DNA of 64,000 nt from the NCBI GenBank assembly GCA_947462335.1, contig OX381708.1, positions 8,060,001 through 8,124,000 of the forward strand, read 5' to 3'. This document shows positions 8,785-19,838 of the stretch, piece by piece. The translations under genes and the position numbers were made by a program. Each line of letters starts with the position of its first letter. Positions within the stretch are counted from its first letter, which is position 1. The notes beneath the pieces were generated by a model that made no database searches, was not told the origin of the DNA, and worked only from the letters and a program-made list of their open reading frames with translations. Source of the stretch: Harmothoe impar (lineage: Eukaryota; Annelida; Polychaeta; Phyllodocida; Polynoidae).

Positions 8785-10324
8785 TTCAGCTACACTGCCG
8801 CCTATGTCCTTGACACAAGGTACCCACTTTTTGGCTGATACTTTCATGTGACATCTCGATGGAACTGGCTGGATTACATATCAGACTTAGCCTCCTGAAT
8901 GCAAACCGCATTTTCAACACTGTATACGGTTGTGAATGGCCCCACCAAAAGTAGTTTCACTGGGGGCTGGAGACTATGTTACTGGCTTTAACCAGGTGTT
9001 CATCGGGTGCTTGGTGCGCTGTACCCCATCTTCCGGAAGTTTGACCCACGAGCACAGCATAACCCCTTCCACCCTCCCACTATAATAAACTTTGGGCATG
9101 TTGCAACATGCCCTGCATCCCTGCCATGACACTCTGTGATCATGGCCCCTTCGGGCAGTCAATTCCTGAAGGACCTGAAATCTACTGCCTGTGTCCTCCG
9201 AGTTTAGCAGGGCCAGGGTAGCTTCCTGATAACCCTGCAGCAGCTGTAGATTTTCATTACCAACCACTCCTCCAACTAAACGCTCAGGTCAGCCTCCAGT
9301 CGTATGGACATGTGGTGCATTCTCGCAATAGCCCTTTGCATCGAGGTGAAGTTATAAGTCAGTTGACCCTATCCGCCTTAACCCTTAATTTGTGATCTAC
9401 TAGCCTCACCATTAGTCGTCTGATGGCTACTAATTCAGGTGTTGTATGGTGATTCCATCCCTCCCGTCCCTACGCTGGCGGTGACGTCACAAACATTCTC
9501 GTTGGCAACATCTGGTCATTATATCTAAGCTAGCCATCATCGTCCATTCCTATTGAGTCTTGAATCTTGTCACCTTTCGGACAACATATTAGTATATTGA
9601 CATTCCAGACATGTCTGTTGATTAGGGTACCAGCCTCAGACTTGCTTTGATAAACCTTAAATTTTTCGCATGCTAACAATGCTACTGTATTTGACTTCCA
9701 GGTTCTTGCTGTGAAACTGTCAATCTGATTCATTGTCTGGTCCACACAGTTGTATAGGGGCCTTTGACCATATATTTCTGTATTCATTAGAGTAAGACGT
9801 TGCGATGCAACTTCGCTATTTTAATTAGTGTTAGGTACTATACTATCCATTGTAGTTGCCTATGTATGTAATTGAAAGGTATTTTCCACGCTTTTCTCGG
9901 GAGACCCCGATGGTGTCCCTATTCGGTACAATTAACCCTTTAGGATACCACTTTTCGATCAACTGTTACATAATATTGCATAATTATGATGAAATTTTAG
10001 TATGATCCTAGTAATTACAGAGATCTTATTATATAAGCGTTACATAACATTATGGAATCAAAGTGATTATGCATGGCACATTAATTCAAGCCTATCCAAC
10101 TTGATCAAATTGTTCAATTGTTGTAATATGACGCTGCATTCTTTTTAATGACCTTTCAATGCATGTATAACAGGTATTATGAAACTTATACGTAACTTGC
10201 AAGACAACATTATCTAACTTCATGTAACTTAAACCTTAGACTTGACTAGTTTAAAACTTCCCCACCTTTCCTCATGATCGAACAAGAACTCATCGGAGTG
10301 AGTTCAATATTAAGTCCGGGATGA
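8785..10324 (+). other. Retrotransposon 3' internal region without env
   Basis: About 1.5 kb lies between pol and the 3' LTR. No sense ORF of note is present. Two antisense ORFs (8974-9267 and 9530-9787) have no recognisable domain and I treat them as chance. There is no strong polypurine tract immediately before the LTR; the preceding text is AAGTCCGGGATGA. Confidence 0.7.
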
Positions 10325-10772
10325 TGTTACATACCAGTTTCTACTATCTATAACTCCTATTTTCATCCTGTTATTGTTTACTATACTGTACCCTATTTTC
10401 CCTTCCTGCACAAACACTTCTAGGAATATGGGTACTTTGTTATGAGTCAACATTACTATCTGTAAAGGGATTGCCCTGTACTGGGAATCCCTGAGTGACG
10501 TCAGTGATCCGTACTCTCCATGACGTCAATAGCGGTGATGTCATGGGTAGCCAATAGCAGCTCACTGCGTCACAGCAGGAGCTCATACCCTAAAAATAAC
10601 CTAGGAAAACCCCCAACAAGAGTGGTATTTAACCTGAAGATCTGCTGTCTCTTAGACAGAGGCAATTCTACCCTACACTAGTCCCTGTACTATATTCTGC
10701 AATAAAGCCTCCATCACAAGAATCTCTACAAGCTTTCTCATCTATAGTAACTCTGAAACACTGAGTTTAACA
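10325..10772 (+). repeat. 3' LTR
   Basis: This is a 448-bp copy of the 5' LTR, identical by eye, followed by GCTT, which matches the four bases before the 5' LTR. Confidence 0.95.
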
Positions 10773-11534
10773 GCTTTGAGGGGCTCTCTAGCATTAACTT
10801 TTAAAGATATCATCATTCTGTTTCTTGCATTTGGTTGGTTAAAATCTTTCTCATTGGTCAACTATTCACATATAATGTGTGGTGCTTGACTAATATAATA
10901 TAGGACACTCTACTGGAGGTGGCATATTTAGGGTAATCAACCATTTTCAGGGAAATGATTATAACTCAAAATAGCCCACATATTCTTACTCTAAACCAAA
11001 ATATTCTTATTTGGGAACCTCTATACTAATTTGTGGCGGGGGGCCCTGTTGGGCCCAGGTGATTTTAGGGCATAGAAATTGCCTTCAAAAGGGATGAATC
11101 TTTGTTATACATGATTTAAGTAATTATTGTTGTCATACAATATAAAATAGAACATCTACCTATTCCACACAATCAGTAGAGTCCATTCAAACCATATCTG
11201 AAAACATTATTGAGCAAGATTGAGCGGAAATCTGGTTCCGATTCACCTGCTGACATAGCAGTTGCATTAAATGTACCAATTAGATTCTCATTATCTATAG
11301 TCTGAAAAACTACAAACTAACATGATATATATGAAGACAAATTCATCCTTTTTCTCCCGATATGACATGTATTATTGTAGCATGTTTCTTGGCTGAGAAG
11401 TCAATGAATCCATTTGGGCTGTTTAGCACTGTGACAGATGCAGGGCCGTGAAAGCGGTCCCTGGCTGTCCTCCCTACTTAATACTACTTTGTATCCAGAC
11501 TTACATAGTAGTAGTACCCTACGGTTGTCACAAA
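10773..11534. other. Intergenic DNA between retrotransposon and SINE-like copy
   Basis: This is AT-rich sequence with no ORF or repeat that I recognise. The first roughly 30 bases continue the small secretory frame that the retrotransposon interrupted. Confidence 0.4.
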
Positions 11535-12260
11535 TTACCAAAGGAGCCATCCATAAATAGTGCTAGTCTGCCTCGCAGTAGGACAGATATCTATTTATAT
11601 GCTGGTTGCCCAATACAGCAGTGACTGCATCTATGCTTTATTCCATGTTTACAAAGTCCGTCCATTGACTAACTACTAGAATTCGTAAGTGGGTAATAAC
11701 TTCCCACGTCCGTGACACTTTGAAGTAGGTCACGTTAGTCTAAGTATAGGTCACGTTAGTTTAAGTAGGTCACGGCTCGTATCGCACCAAAACTGTGCTT
11801 ATCATAGCAAAACAAACGTCATACTAGTGTTAAATCTGAAGTAGGGGGCTTACTTTTGATATAAACATGGAATAACAAGGGAACTGTCTGCAATGACATT
11901 CTCACATCTGTCATTGTAGGGAGTTCCCTGATATTATTGCATCTATGAAATGTTTGATGGGATGAGGGAGAAAACCGCTACTGGGCACGTTCCCCATCTC
12001 TTTTAGAAGGATGGCAACTGTTCTTTTATTGGCCTGGTCCTACATATCTGGTTTAGTATCATAGTAGACAAGGCCGGACAAACAAGCCTTTGATATCTCA
12101 GACGTGGTTCACTGAGCAGGGATCCCATGCCACATCAAGATGAAGGTCTGGGACCACGTATATCTGCAACGGCTGGTGGTCGGGCACGAGATCTCTCCCC
12201 AGTGAACTGTGTCAGATATGTTAAAGGCTGTGGTTTGTGTGGCCTTGTCTACTATAGTAC
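11535..12260 (-). mobile_element. Second copy of the KL1-type repeat, with a nested insert
   Basis: The flanks (CCATAAATAGTGCTAGTCTGCC, near 11550; GGGAGAAAACCGCTACTGGG, near 11965) match the repeat inside KL1. The copy is split near 11640 and resumes at 11940 with GCATCTATGAAATG. The insert begins and ends with ATTCCATGTTTA / TAAACATGGAAT and is followed by a hairpin. The outer end contains an inverted duplication of the CAAGGCC...AAACCA segment (12065-12100 against 12230-12265), so this family has a palindromic 5' region. Confidence 0.6.
11640..11935. mobile_element. Small TIR element plus hairpin nested in the repeat
   Basis: The inverted ends ATTCCATGTTTA and TAAACATGGAAT bound about 230 bp that contain three spaced copies of AGGTCACG (11736-11775). 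Directly after this, 11879-11898 and 11909-11928 form a hairpin with arms GGGAACTGTCTGCAATGACA and TGTCATTGTAGGGAGTTCCC (a few mismatches, loop of ten bases). No coding capacity. Confidence 0.5.
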
Positions 12261-12883
12261 CTCACCTCCTGAACCCACTGCACTTGATTCAGTACACTAG
12301 ATTAAGTAAGACACTGCCAGTGTGCTGATTTGGAACAAAAGAAAGACTGAGCTTTCCTTTTCCCCACAACAAGTTTGGCAATAACCAATATCATCAAAAG
12401 TAGTCAAACTGGGAGGTCGCTTTCTTAGTAACATATGCTACATTGGATAAGATAACAAAAAAAAAGAAGAGAAATGTCATATCTAGTGTTTATTGTTATG
12501 CACATCAGTTTAAAAAGGTTAAGAAAATATATTTATTTTGTGTGGACATTTATCAATGTGAGACAGGAATTGTTCATCAAACTCAGACACACACTCGTAG
12601 CTAGTCATGGCTGGTGACGCGTCCCGTATCAACTATATATCAGCCAAAGTAGCGAAAATATGAAACTATAGATTGGCCTTTTTCACATCATGAAACTGTC
12701 TTTAAACCCTTTACTGATATATAACAGTACGTACAAAATTCCCCATAATTGAAACACATAGCATGTGCATTACTTATCATGCATCTTCTTTAAGTAGGAA
12801 ATCATGATCTATGTGTTGCCTTGTGTCATTCAAATTATTGTCTTTATACTGTTACAATTTGACCCATATGTTTTGTGTACACC
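12261..12883. other. 3' flank of KL2
   Basis: AT-rich sequence downstream of the KL2 stop. It probably contains the KL2 3'UTR, but I could not fix a poly(A) site. No other gene or repeat recognised. Confidence 0.4.
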
Positions 12884-14659
12884 TTAAGAAGGCTGCGGTG
12901 TAATAGACAATAGAGCTGCACATATATTTGGTTGCCACTGCACTATTTGTGGAAAGTCCTCTAATGTAACTTCACTCATGGCCGTTCCACACTCAGGAAT
13001 GTCCCACTTCCAGCAGGCATGTTTCTTGTGGGTCGAATCCTCCTCTTCTTCCTCATCATCACTCTCATCCCCCCTACTATCCACATTGAGCACAAACACC
13101 GAATTCCCATTGGCAACCAATACACCATGCTCTAACCAGGAGGCGTTATACCCTTCTGGTATCAATGTGTTCGTGAACTCTGACCATTGGTCTGTGGATG
13201 GGCTGTAGATCTGTATGCTAAGGTCTTTGTCAATAATGAAGAGAACCTCTTCCCTGTGCCTCTTGCCCACAAACATTCTGTGATCTCCACATCTATACAA
13301 GCAGGGTGCTCTTTGTTCCCACTCGTGACTTTGAGACAACAAGTTGAGGCAGTAGAGTCCGACTGATTTGTCCTTCATGAGAACCCCCTCCACGTCAACA
13401 TACCCACCACTGATGTACATGACATCTCCAAGCACACAGGCAGCGGCCAGACAGAGCGATGTCGGCAGATCACAAATTGTACTCCATTCATTCGTCAGGA
13501 AGCTATATTGCTCTGTTTCAACAAGAAGAACTTTGGGTAAAGCTTGTCCACCTACGACGTAGAGATGTTCGTTGTGGTGAACCATGGTAAAACCTATTTT
13601 GGGTTTCTCCATATTTGGCATCTTAGCCCATGTCATTGTGCGGGGATCAAATATATACCATTCTTGACGAAGGCTGCCTATGGTTTTATCAATTGTGGCA
13701 CAAACTACAAGGAAATTGTTAACTTGTAAGCACACTGTGTCGAAACAGTTCACTGGGCCGGATGTATCAAACTCGGCGACTGCATGCTTCTTCCACGTTG
13801 ATTGCCGATTTAATGCAAAACATGTCACCCGGTCATCAGGACCACTGTTGACTAGGAATGCGGGAAGTCGTTCAGTCCTAACACAGGACTGCTCTGAGTT
13901 ATCCAGCACCTTCAGATTCATCGGTAGTTGGTGATATCTCATAGCCTTCAGCACCAGATCCTTCCAAGAACCTTCAGTATTGGAGAATACATCCATCTGC
14001 ATGATATCTTGTAGCTTATCTGGACCAATGAGACAGTACCTAACTCTCGCCATCAGATCATTCATATACATGATGTGGTTTTCGTACTCCCGGAAGACCC
14101 AGTTCTTTAAAAACCTGAACAAGTACAATTCAGACATTTTCCAAGAGTCTATCAAGATGTGTACTACATCAAGCGACATGTCATCTGGTTGGCAGGTGGC
14201 TAGCAAAACATCCAAATGGTTCCATACAAATTCAGTAACCTCCTTCAGTTCTTCCTGGAATGTGAACTCCTTCAGTGTGGAGAGTATCTGCAGACAGTTC
14301 CTGACATCTAGGATTTCCACCAGTTTCTTGGCACAAAATTCACTGACTTGAGGCATCTGGAGGTACATAGAGCATCTAAGTACCTCTAAAGTGTTATCTG
14401 CAATGGCTCCTTCCTCTCCAGTGTAAATAAAATCGAGCAGATTGCCAACAACATCTGCAGAGAATCCTCTCACTTCCACTTTGTCTGTTTTACTTTCCAT
14501 GAAACCTCGACCGATCATGGCCTTGAAGTACAGGCTCACAGCAGCAAGAACCACCTTATGTACTTGGAACTCCTGACCCTCAACTACAAGGGTGTAGTCC
14601 CGGAGTAGGTTCTCCTGCCAAAGGTCTTTGATACCAGTAGTTAGGCCCAGGTCTATCAT
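12884..14659 (-). CDS. BTB-BACK-Kelch protein KL2
   Basis: This is a single coding exon of 591 codons. BTB spans about residues 20-125 (LLRDYTLVVEGQEFQVHKVV, LLDFIYTGEEGAI), BACK about 130-235 (NCLQILSTL, LKNWVFREYENHI, MARVRYCLIGPDKL), and a degenerate Kelch propeller about 300-560 (EWYIFDPRTMTW, LYVVGG, MYISGG, QIYSPSTDQWSEF). Near residue 530 an acidic run (DESDDEEEEEDS) interrupts the last blade. By family knowledge such proteins dimerise through BTB and bring substrates held by Kelch to CUL3-RBX1 for ubiquitination. The start is taken at MIDLGL, the N terminus shared with most paralogues. A splice acceptor lies 61 bases upstream, so a non-coding first exon is likely. The length is typical for KLHL-type proteins. 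Confidence 0.93.
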   Translation of the reverse strand: MIDLGLTTGIKDLWQENLLRDYTLVVEGQEFQVHKVVLAAVSLYFKAMIGRGFMESKTDKVEVRGFSADVVGNLLDFIYTGEEGAIADNTLEVLRCSMYLQMPQVSEFCAKKLVEILDVRNCLQILSTLKEFTFQEELKEVTEFVWNHLDVLLATCQPDDMSLDVVHILIDSWKMSELYLFRFLKNWVFREYENHIMYMNDLMARVRYCLIGPDKLQDIMQMDVFSNTEGSWKDLVLKAMRYHQLPMNLKVLDNSEQSCVRTERLPAFLVNSGPDDRVTCFALNRQSTWKKHAVAEFDTSGPVNCFDTVCLQVNNFLVVCATIDKTIGSLRQEWYIFDPRTMTWAKMPNMEKPKIGFTMVHHNEHLYVVGGQALPKVLLVETEQYSFLTNEWSTICDLPTSLCLAAACVLGDVMYISGGYVDVEGVLMKDKSVGLYCLNLLSQSHEWEQRAPCLYRCGDHRMFVGKRHREEVLFIIDKDLSIQIYSPSTDQWSEFTNTLIPEGYNASWLEHGVLVANGNSVFVLNVDSRGDESDDEEEEEDSTHKKHACWKWDIPECGTAMSEVTLEDFPQIVQWQPNICAALLSITPQPS

Positions 14660-14719
14660 TGCGGTACGTGTAGAACGTCACAAGTACTTGGACATGGACT
14701 ATGTCCTGTATTGAGAGAC

Positions 14720-14722
14720 CTG
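14720..14722 (-). other. 5'UTR splice acceptor of KL2
   Basis: On the minus strand TTTTTGTTTCTTTCAG precedes GTCTCTCAATACAGG, a good pyrimidine tract plus AG. The exon would begin at 14719 and reach the ATG at 14659 in 60 bases. Confidence 0.6.
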
Positions 14723-14859
14723 AAAGAAACAAAAATATTGATTCATCACTGCAAAGGCCTTCAGACTTACTATTGTCATGTATGAGGTTTTCATATTCAA
14801 ATAGATGGTTTTCAGTAGATTAATAGTATCAAATAGAAACTGGCTGTAGACTTCACAAG

Positions 14860-15560
14860 ATAAGGATATCTACAATCATAAGTTGTTATGACATGTATCA
14901 GCTACATTGATGGTGGTGGTTGAAATAGATGATTCCGAATACTAGGGGTATCAAATCTTCTTCAAACGAATGCTTCATTTAGCTATTTCAAAACCAGTAG
15001 CAATTTGGACACATGTGGGTCAAGCAGCTACACATACAAACTAAACAGTAGAGACATGCTAGGACTTCCTGGGAAGACCCATCCATGTAGATGACAAAGT
15101 ACAACTCATGCAGACTGCTTACCCTCTTAATCAATCCTCGATTATAATGGCCACACTTGTAAAACACTGCTTCATGTAAGAAGGTTACGTAACCCGAGTT
15201 TTTGGGTATTGAGAAAGGAACTGTATCCCATCCCTTGCACCCAACCCTCCTTGCCTCAACTGGTCCAATTCTTCTCAAACAGAGGAGTTGAAATGGTACA
15301 CTCGACCCCATGTTCAGTATACAACTGTGAGGATGTCTGTGAAGCGGAAACTTGTAGCAGCATATCACTAGTTTAGGGACAACTATGTGGGTTTTGATCC
15401 AGAATTAAAATGAATTGAATTAACACTTATAACATATGAACCTGAAAGGTAAAACTTTTATTCATACCATTCACATTAGATCATGTGAATTTTATTCATG
15501 AGTAAAGGATAGTGCATTCTGGAATAACATAAGCATAACATCCTGCATGTTTCATGGCGA
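14860..15560. repeat. Duplicated upstream block, copy A (upstream of KL2)
   Basis: This roughly 700-bp stretch is homologous to 18940-19530 plus 20184-20740 upstream of KL3. Shared landmarks are CATTGATGGTGGTGGTT / CATTGTTGGTGGTGGTT, GTTCAGTATACAACTG, AGGATGTCTGTG and TTTTATTCAT...ATTCACAT. It shows that gene and upstream sequence were duplicated together. The region may include promoter and first exon, which I cannot place. Confidence 0.7.
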
Positions 15561-15644
15561 CTCAAAATATAAGCCTACAGTTATATCAAAATCTTACACA
15601 CCAATGCTGCATTTAACGATGATTTCTGCTGTGTGCATAATGTA

Positions 15645-15964
15645 CCGTATTCGACGTAATAACCGCCCTGGGCGCTCAAAAAATTATTTTGAGTTGAAAA
15701 ATCAGCCCCAAATATCCATTCTAATAAGCGCCCCCCATTGCTGTATGATACAGACTACTTGACCACCTCAGTCGGCTCTACAGTGCTTCTACTCACCTCT
15801 ATGCCTTCACACCTGGCTTGGCCTTAACACCTGGACAGGTGTGAAGTGTTTCATGTCACACAAGGTGTGAAAACAGTAACAAAATCGGACAAACATCTTG
15901 ACAAAATCTGAAAAAGGGGGGGGGGCGCTTATTAGGGGGAGGGCGCTTATTAGGTCGAATACGG
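15645..15964. mobile_element. MITE, family 1 (TA-flanked, CCGTATTCGACGTAATAA ends)
   Basis: The inverted ends CCGTATTCGACGTAATAA and CTTATTAGGTCGAATACGG are flanked by TA on both sides, as in Tc1/mariner/pogo-type elements. GCGCCC and GGGCGC follow inside the ends. No ORF. Relatives lie at 20273-20571, 42569-42723 and 48250-48428. Confidence 0.8.
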
Positions 15965-15966
15965 TA

Positions 15967-16851
15967 CTTACTATTTACTTCAGAGAAAAAATTCTCTTAA
16001 TAAGCGCTGGCCAAGGCAGTCTGATGAACCCGGAAAGGGAGGAAGCAGAAGTTGGGTGCATTGTAACATAATAAGGATATCCAGTGGATATCGACCACCC
16101 ACATATAGTCAAGACCGAAGAATTTGGCGAAACTCCCCACTAACAGGTTGTTTTGCCCTTATTTGGTGTTAACACATTATCATTAGATACCATCTTACAA
16201 TACTAGTTTACCAGGTCCTTCAAAGTGTCATTAAGGTTATATTGATATATCACTTCTGAACTTCCATGATATATTCCGTCTATATTACGCCAGCCTTCAT
16301 GATGCACCAAAGCAGTGCCCACAAGTAACTTGCATCGCGACGACAACCAAACACACAGCCGTCAAAACATATTGCACTTTTAGAGGGTGCAGGGACAAGT
16401 CATTTATCACTAACTAGTCCAGCCCGACTCACTTTTTACTTCAGAATTCCTTCACACTCGCAGCTATATTGCTGTTTTTGAACATTTAAGCCTACTCCGA
16501 GGTAGTATAGCTAAGCCAGCACCAAATCTACATTGCCAGAACAGTCTCTTTTACAGTATGAGAGTTGGTGGACCTCCTGCCCCTGCGAAGAGTACAGGTC
16601 CCCCCCCCCTGCCCAAATCAAAAGACCTTCTATGCCCACTTTGGTGATCTCTCTCTTGGTTGGGACTGTCAACTTATATGAAACATATCTGTCTACAAGA
16701 TTATCTTCCTTAACATTCAAATGATTTAGATAAATTGGACCACTTCAAAATTGATGTGGTGCTTTATGGGTCAATAATGTTCTAGGATAGATACAACGTG
16801 TGAACTGTTCATGTGTTTAAACCATTGGCTTTAACATCTTCACAAGGACAT
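15967..16851. other. Intergenic DNA, 3' flank of KL3
   Basis: AT-rich sequence between the MITE and the KL3 stop codon. No recognisable gene; it presumably includes the KL3 3'UTR. Confidence 0.4.
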
Positions 16852-18648
16852 TCATAAAGGTGGAATAGCCAACACTGCTCCAAATGTTTCTGCTCGATAC
16901 GGAAGCTGAGGGAATTCTTCCAAGTCCACTATTGTAATCTTTCCCGCTTTCTCTGGTATTGTCACCTTCCATGAGATATAGCTGTTTCTTTCTCCATCTC
17001 CGTCAGGAGGTACAAATTGATACCTGTTTAGGAGAAACAAAACATTCCCCTTGATGACCAACAGACCGTGATCAAGCCATGTATCGTTGCTACCAAGGTC
17101 GAGACCGTTGATGATCTCTGTCCATTGGTCAAGGGAGGGACTGTAGAACTGGATACCAAGGTCTAAATCAATGATGAACAGTCCTTCCTCGTCATTCCTT
17201 CTGAGTACACTCATTTGGTGGCCACCCACTTCCCACAGACTCGGGGCCTTTGTCTCCCATTCTGCTGAGTCAGCTGAGAGGTCTAGGCGATACAGGTCAT
17301 CTGAGAGACGACTGTAATCATCGCCTGAATCAATGAACCCAAAACTGACATAAATTGTACCCCCTAGAACACATGCAGCAGAATGTCGTAGTGGAACAGG
17401 CAATTGATGAACACAACTCCATTTGTTTGTTAAGAAACTGTACTGCTCCATTTCACGTGATGGTTTGTTCGGTAAATACCTCCCACCGACTGTGTACAGG
17501 ATGTCATTGTGATGGGCCAAAGCAAAGTACCGCTTTGGTCTGTCCATGCTCGGCATCATAGACCAGGTCGATGTTCTAGGGTCAAAAATCTGCCAGTCTT
17601 GATTTGTCTCATACATTTGACAGTCTTGATATGTACGGCAAACTATCAGGAAATTGTTTACTTCCAAGCAAATAGTTTCAGGACTTTTATTCAACTTTAA
17701 TCCGCTGTGCTCCTGTTTCACCCATTTGTTCTCCTCACTGAGGGCAAACATGTTAACTGTCAACTGCACTGGCTCTTGAGTAGGCCTTTTAGCAGAGAAG
17801 ACTGTAAGTACTGGTTGTGTTTTCAGCTCTGACTGTTCAGATTTATCCACCACCTTAAGGTGTATAGGCAGCTGATGGTATTTCATAGCATTCACAACTA
17901 AATCTCTCCATGTGCGTTCAGTTTTAGGGGGTTCACCTTTGCAGCCTTCAGTTGTAGGAGGTTCACTTTTGCAGTAAATGTCCATCAGCACGATAGATTC
18001 TATCTCTTGTTGACTTATGACGCAGAATCGAACCTCACACATGAGCTCGTGCACGAAGCCAATGTGGTTCTCCCAGTCGGAGCAGATCCAGTTCTTGATA
18101 CAGAGAAACTTGTCCCACTCCGACCTCTCCCAGAACTGTAACAGAACCTGCAGGGATTCGTAAGATACCCCTTCTGGGTTGTAGTTCTCCTGAACCTTTC
18201 CCCAGTTACTCTCTATGAAATCTTTCAGTTCCTTCACTTCTTCGTTAAATGAATATTCAATCATTGATGAAAGAATTTCAAGGCAGTCCTGAAAGTCAAT
18301 ATTCCTCATCATTTTCTTGACACAGAAGTCAGCAATGCTTGGCATCTGTAGATACATGGCACACTGAAGGATGCCTAACGCGTCACTACCAATGACATTC
18401 TCATTAGCTGTGTAGAGGAACTCAAGGAGTTTAGATACTATTTCTGCAGAGAATCCTTTCACTTCCACTCTGTCTGTTTTACTCTCCATGTACCCTTCAC
18501 CAAGCATGGCCTTGAAGTACTTGCTGACTGCAGCCAGAACCACCTTATGTACTTGGAACTCCTGACCCTCAACTACAAGGGTGTAGTCCCGGAGTAGGTT
18601 CTCCTGCCAGAGGTCCTTTATACCAGTAGCCAATCCTAGGTCAACCAT
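16852..18648 (-). CDS. BTB-BACK-Kelch protein KL3
   Basis: This single exon of 598 codons starts MVDLGLATGIKDLWQENLL. The BTB block (residues about 20-125: VVEGQEFQVHKVV, FLYTANENVIG, MYLQMPSIADFC) is almost identical in DNA to KL4, KL8 and KL9. BACK follows (EYSFNEEVKELKDFI, FLCIKNWICSDWENHI, EVRFCVISQQEI). The linker to Kelch carries a tandem duplication of a Cys-Lys-x-Glu-Pro-Pro unit absent from paralogues. The Kelch half has DWQIFDPRTSTW, LYTVGG, IYVSFG (where paralogues have a GG doublet) and QFYSPSLDQW. Predicted role: CUL3 substrate adaptor. A splice acceptor 20 bases before the ATG is shared with KL4, its nearest neighbour upstream and likely duplicate. Confidence 0.93.
   Translation of the reverse strand: MVDLGLATGIKDLWQENLLRDYTLVVEGQEFQVHKVVLAAVSKYFKAMLGEGYMESKTDRVEVKGFSAEIVSKLLEFLYTANENVIGSDALGILQCAMYLQMPSIADFCVKKMMRNIDFQDCLEILSSMIEYSFNEEVKELKDFIESNWGKVQENYNPEGVSYESLQVLLQFWERSEWDKFLCIKNWICSDWENHIGFVHELMCEVRFCVISQQEIESIVLMDIYCKSEPPTTEGCKGEPPKTERTWRDLVVNAMKYHQLPIHLKVVDKSEQSELKTQPVLTVFSAKRPTQEPVQLTVNMFALSEENKWVKQEHSGLKLNKSPETICLEVNNFLIVCRTYQDCQMYETNQDWQIFDPRTSTWSMMPSMDRPKRYFALAHHNDILYTVGGRYLPNKPSREMEQYSFLTNKWSCVHQLPVPLRHSAACVLGGTIYVSFGFIDSGDDYSRLSDDLYRLDLSADSAEWETKAPSLWEVGGHQMSVLRRNDEEGLFIIDLDLGIQFYSPSLDQWTEIINGLDLGSNDTWLDHGLLVIKGNVLFLLNRYQFVPPDGDGERNSYISWKVTIPEKAGKITIVDLEEFPQLPYRAETFGAVLAIPPL
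17938..17995 (-). repeat. In-frame tandem duplication in the KL3 BACK-Kelch linker
   Basis: Two copies of roughly 30 bp encode CKSEPPTTEG and CKGEPPKTER where KL4, KL8 and KL9 have only a short CKTEG- or RKTEG-like segment. The reading frame is kept. Confidence 0.75.
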
Positions 18649-18668
18649 GGTGACGGTCTCTTTTGGAC

Positions 18669-18671
18669 CTG
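18669..18671 (-). other. 5'UTR splice acceptor of KL3
   Basis: CCACTTTTCCAG is followed by GTCCAAAAGAGACCGTCACC and then the ATG. The same acceptor and 20-base leader occur before KL4 (acceptor at 22646-22648), showing conserved gene architecture. Confidence 0.6.
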
Positions 18672-18939
18672 GAAAAGTGGAGACATGTTTGTTTTACCAA
18701 CAAAGCAGTCACATTTTATTCATTCTGCTGAGTCATGACTTTTATTCCTTGTTGATAACCGCCAAGTGGAAAAGATATGATGATTCATCAAGGCAAGGCT
18801 TTCAAGGTTATTATTATAATTATACTTAACTTTTATTTAGGGTTTCTTTTATCATATTCTTAAAGCTCAATGATCGTTTTATCAAAGAGAAAGTAGCTAT
18901 AGAAATTATGAGCAAATGATTTATGAATGTGAGCTGATA

Positions 18940-19530
18940 AAATATGCAGCTTTTGTATCAGCCACATTGTTGGTGGTGGTTTAAATAGATGAGAAGTAAT
19001 ACAAAGGGTCATGCACCCCTCAAATACTTTTCAGATGAAGGCACCGTTTTGCTATTTCAAATATGAGTAGCGCTTCGAGCACATAATGGGTAGCTACATG
19101 TTGTACAAGTCAAACAATAGACAAAATGGGGTTTCATCCATGCCGGCTCCTTACCCTATTTATCGTTCCTTGAATATATATGGCTATGTTTGATGGTGGA
19201 AAGTTAAGTAACACTTTTAAACATTTCTCCATAGGTCACACTAAAAAGGAAGTCAATGGATTTTGTCAGAGGCGAGGTGGGGAAAAAAAAGTTGCTCACT
19301 CCAATTTGCACTTACAAAATTCATTGACAAAAGTTCATTGCTCGCTCGCACCTTTTTTTTTCAAAAGTTAAATCCATCGACCTACTTTTTAGGGTATGGC
19401 TATATAAAGATAATTATAACCCATCCCCAGCATCCCACTCTCCTTGTTCAGCTGGTCCAATCATTTCTAACGAGTCAAACTGGTCCACTTAGGTGTCCAA
19501 TATAAGCCCCATGTTCAGTATACAACTGCA
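18940..19530. repeat. Duplicated upstream block, copy B, first part (upstream of KL3)
   Basis: Homologous to 14860-15330. The match breaks at about 19530, just after GTTCAGTATACAACTG, where foreign sequence has been inserted; it resumes at 20184 with AGGATGTCTGTG. Confidence 0.65.
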
Positions 19531-19838
19531 GGGATAGAATATTCGGCAGAATAATCTTCCCATGGGCCCGGGTGGCCCACAGGAATGTTTGCTAGATATC
19601 TAGAAACATGTTGCCTGTCCACTAAGGTCATGTGATATATCGTTGGAAAGAGGAACATTTGCCTGAATCAGTTAAATTGGTTCTAGCTTATCATCGGTCA
19701 ATCAAAAATATTTATGTTTTCTTTTTAGATAAAGCACTTTCTTTTAATCCTGGGCCCTAAATGTGGGCCCCTAACTGTCTTGAGCTACGGGCCCGGTTGG
19801 CCAACACCTGAGAAAGTTAGTCTCTACCCATGCGACAG
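19531..19838. other. Inserted DNA in duplicated block, unclassified
   Basis: Absent from copy A. It contains two related GC-rich segments, ATGGGCCCGGGTGGCCCAC near 19562 and CGGGCCCGGTTGGCCAAC near 19786. Probably a degraded transposon; class not recognised. Confidence 0.4.

Larger units (their letters stand above)
2427..10772 (+). mobile_element. Ty3/gypsy-type LTR retrotransposon, near-complete
   Basis: Two 448-bp direct LTRs, identical by eye, bound gag-like and pol ORFs in the order protease, reverse transcriptase, RNase H, integrase, which is the Ty3/gypsy order. The LTRs start TGTTAC and end AACA. The flanking duplication is GCTT (4 bp), or AGCTT if the LTR is taken to end one base earlier. 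A primer-binding-site-like TGG lies just inside the 5' LTR. There is no convincing env ORF and only a weak polypurine tract before the 3' LTR. Identical LTRs argue for recent insertion. Two in-frame amber codons (3382 and 4375) may impair it. Confidence 0.95.

Noticed and set aside
8974..9787. Antisense ORFs downstream of pol as an env or accessory gene
   Set aside because: Wrong strand for env, no signal peptide or membrane segment, no recognisable domain.
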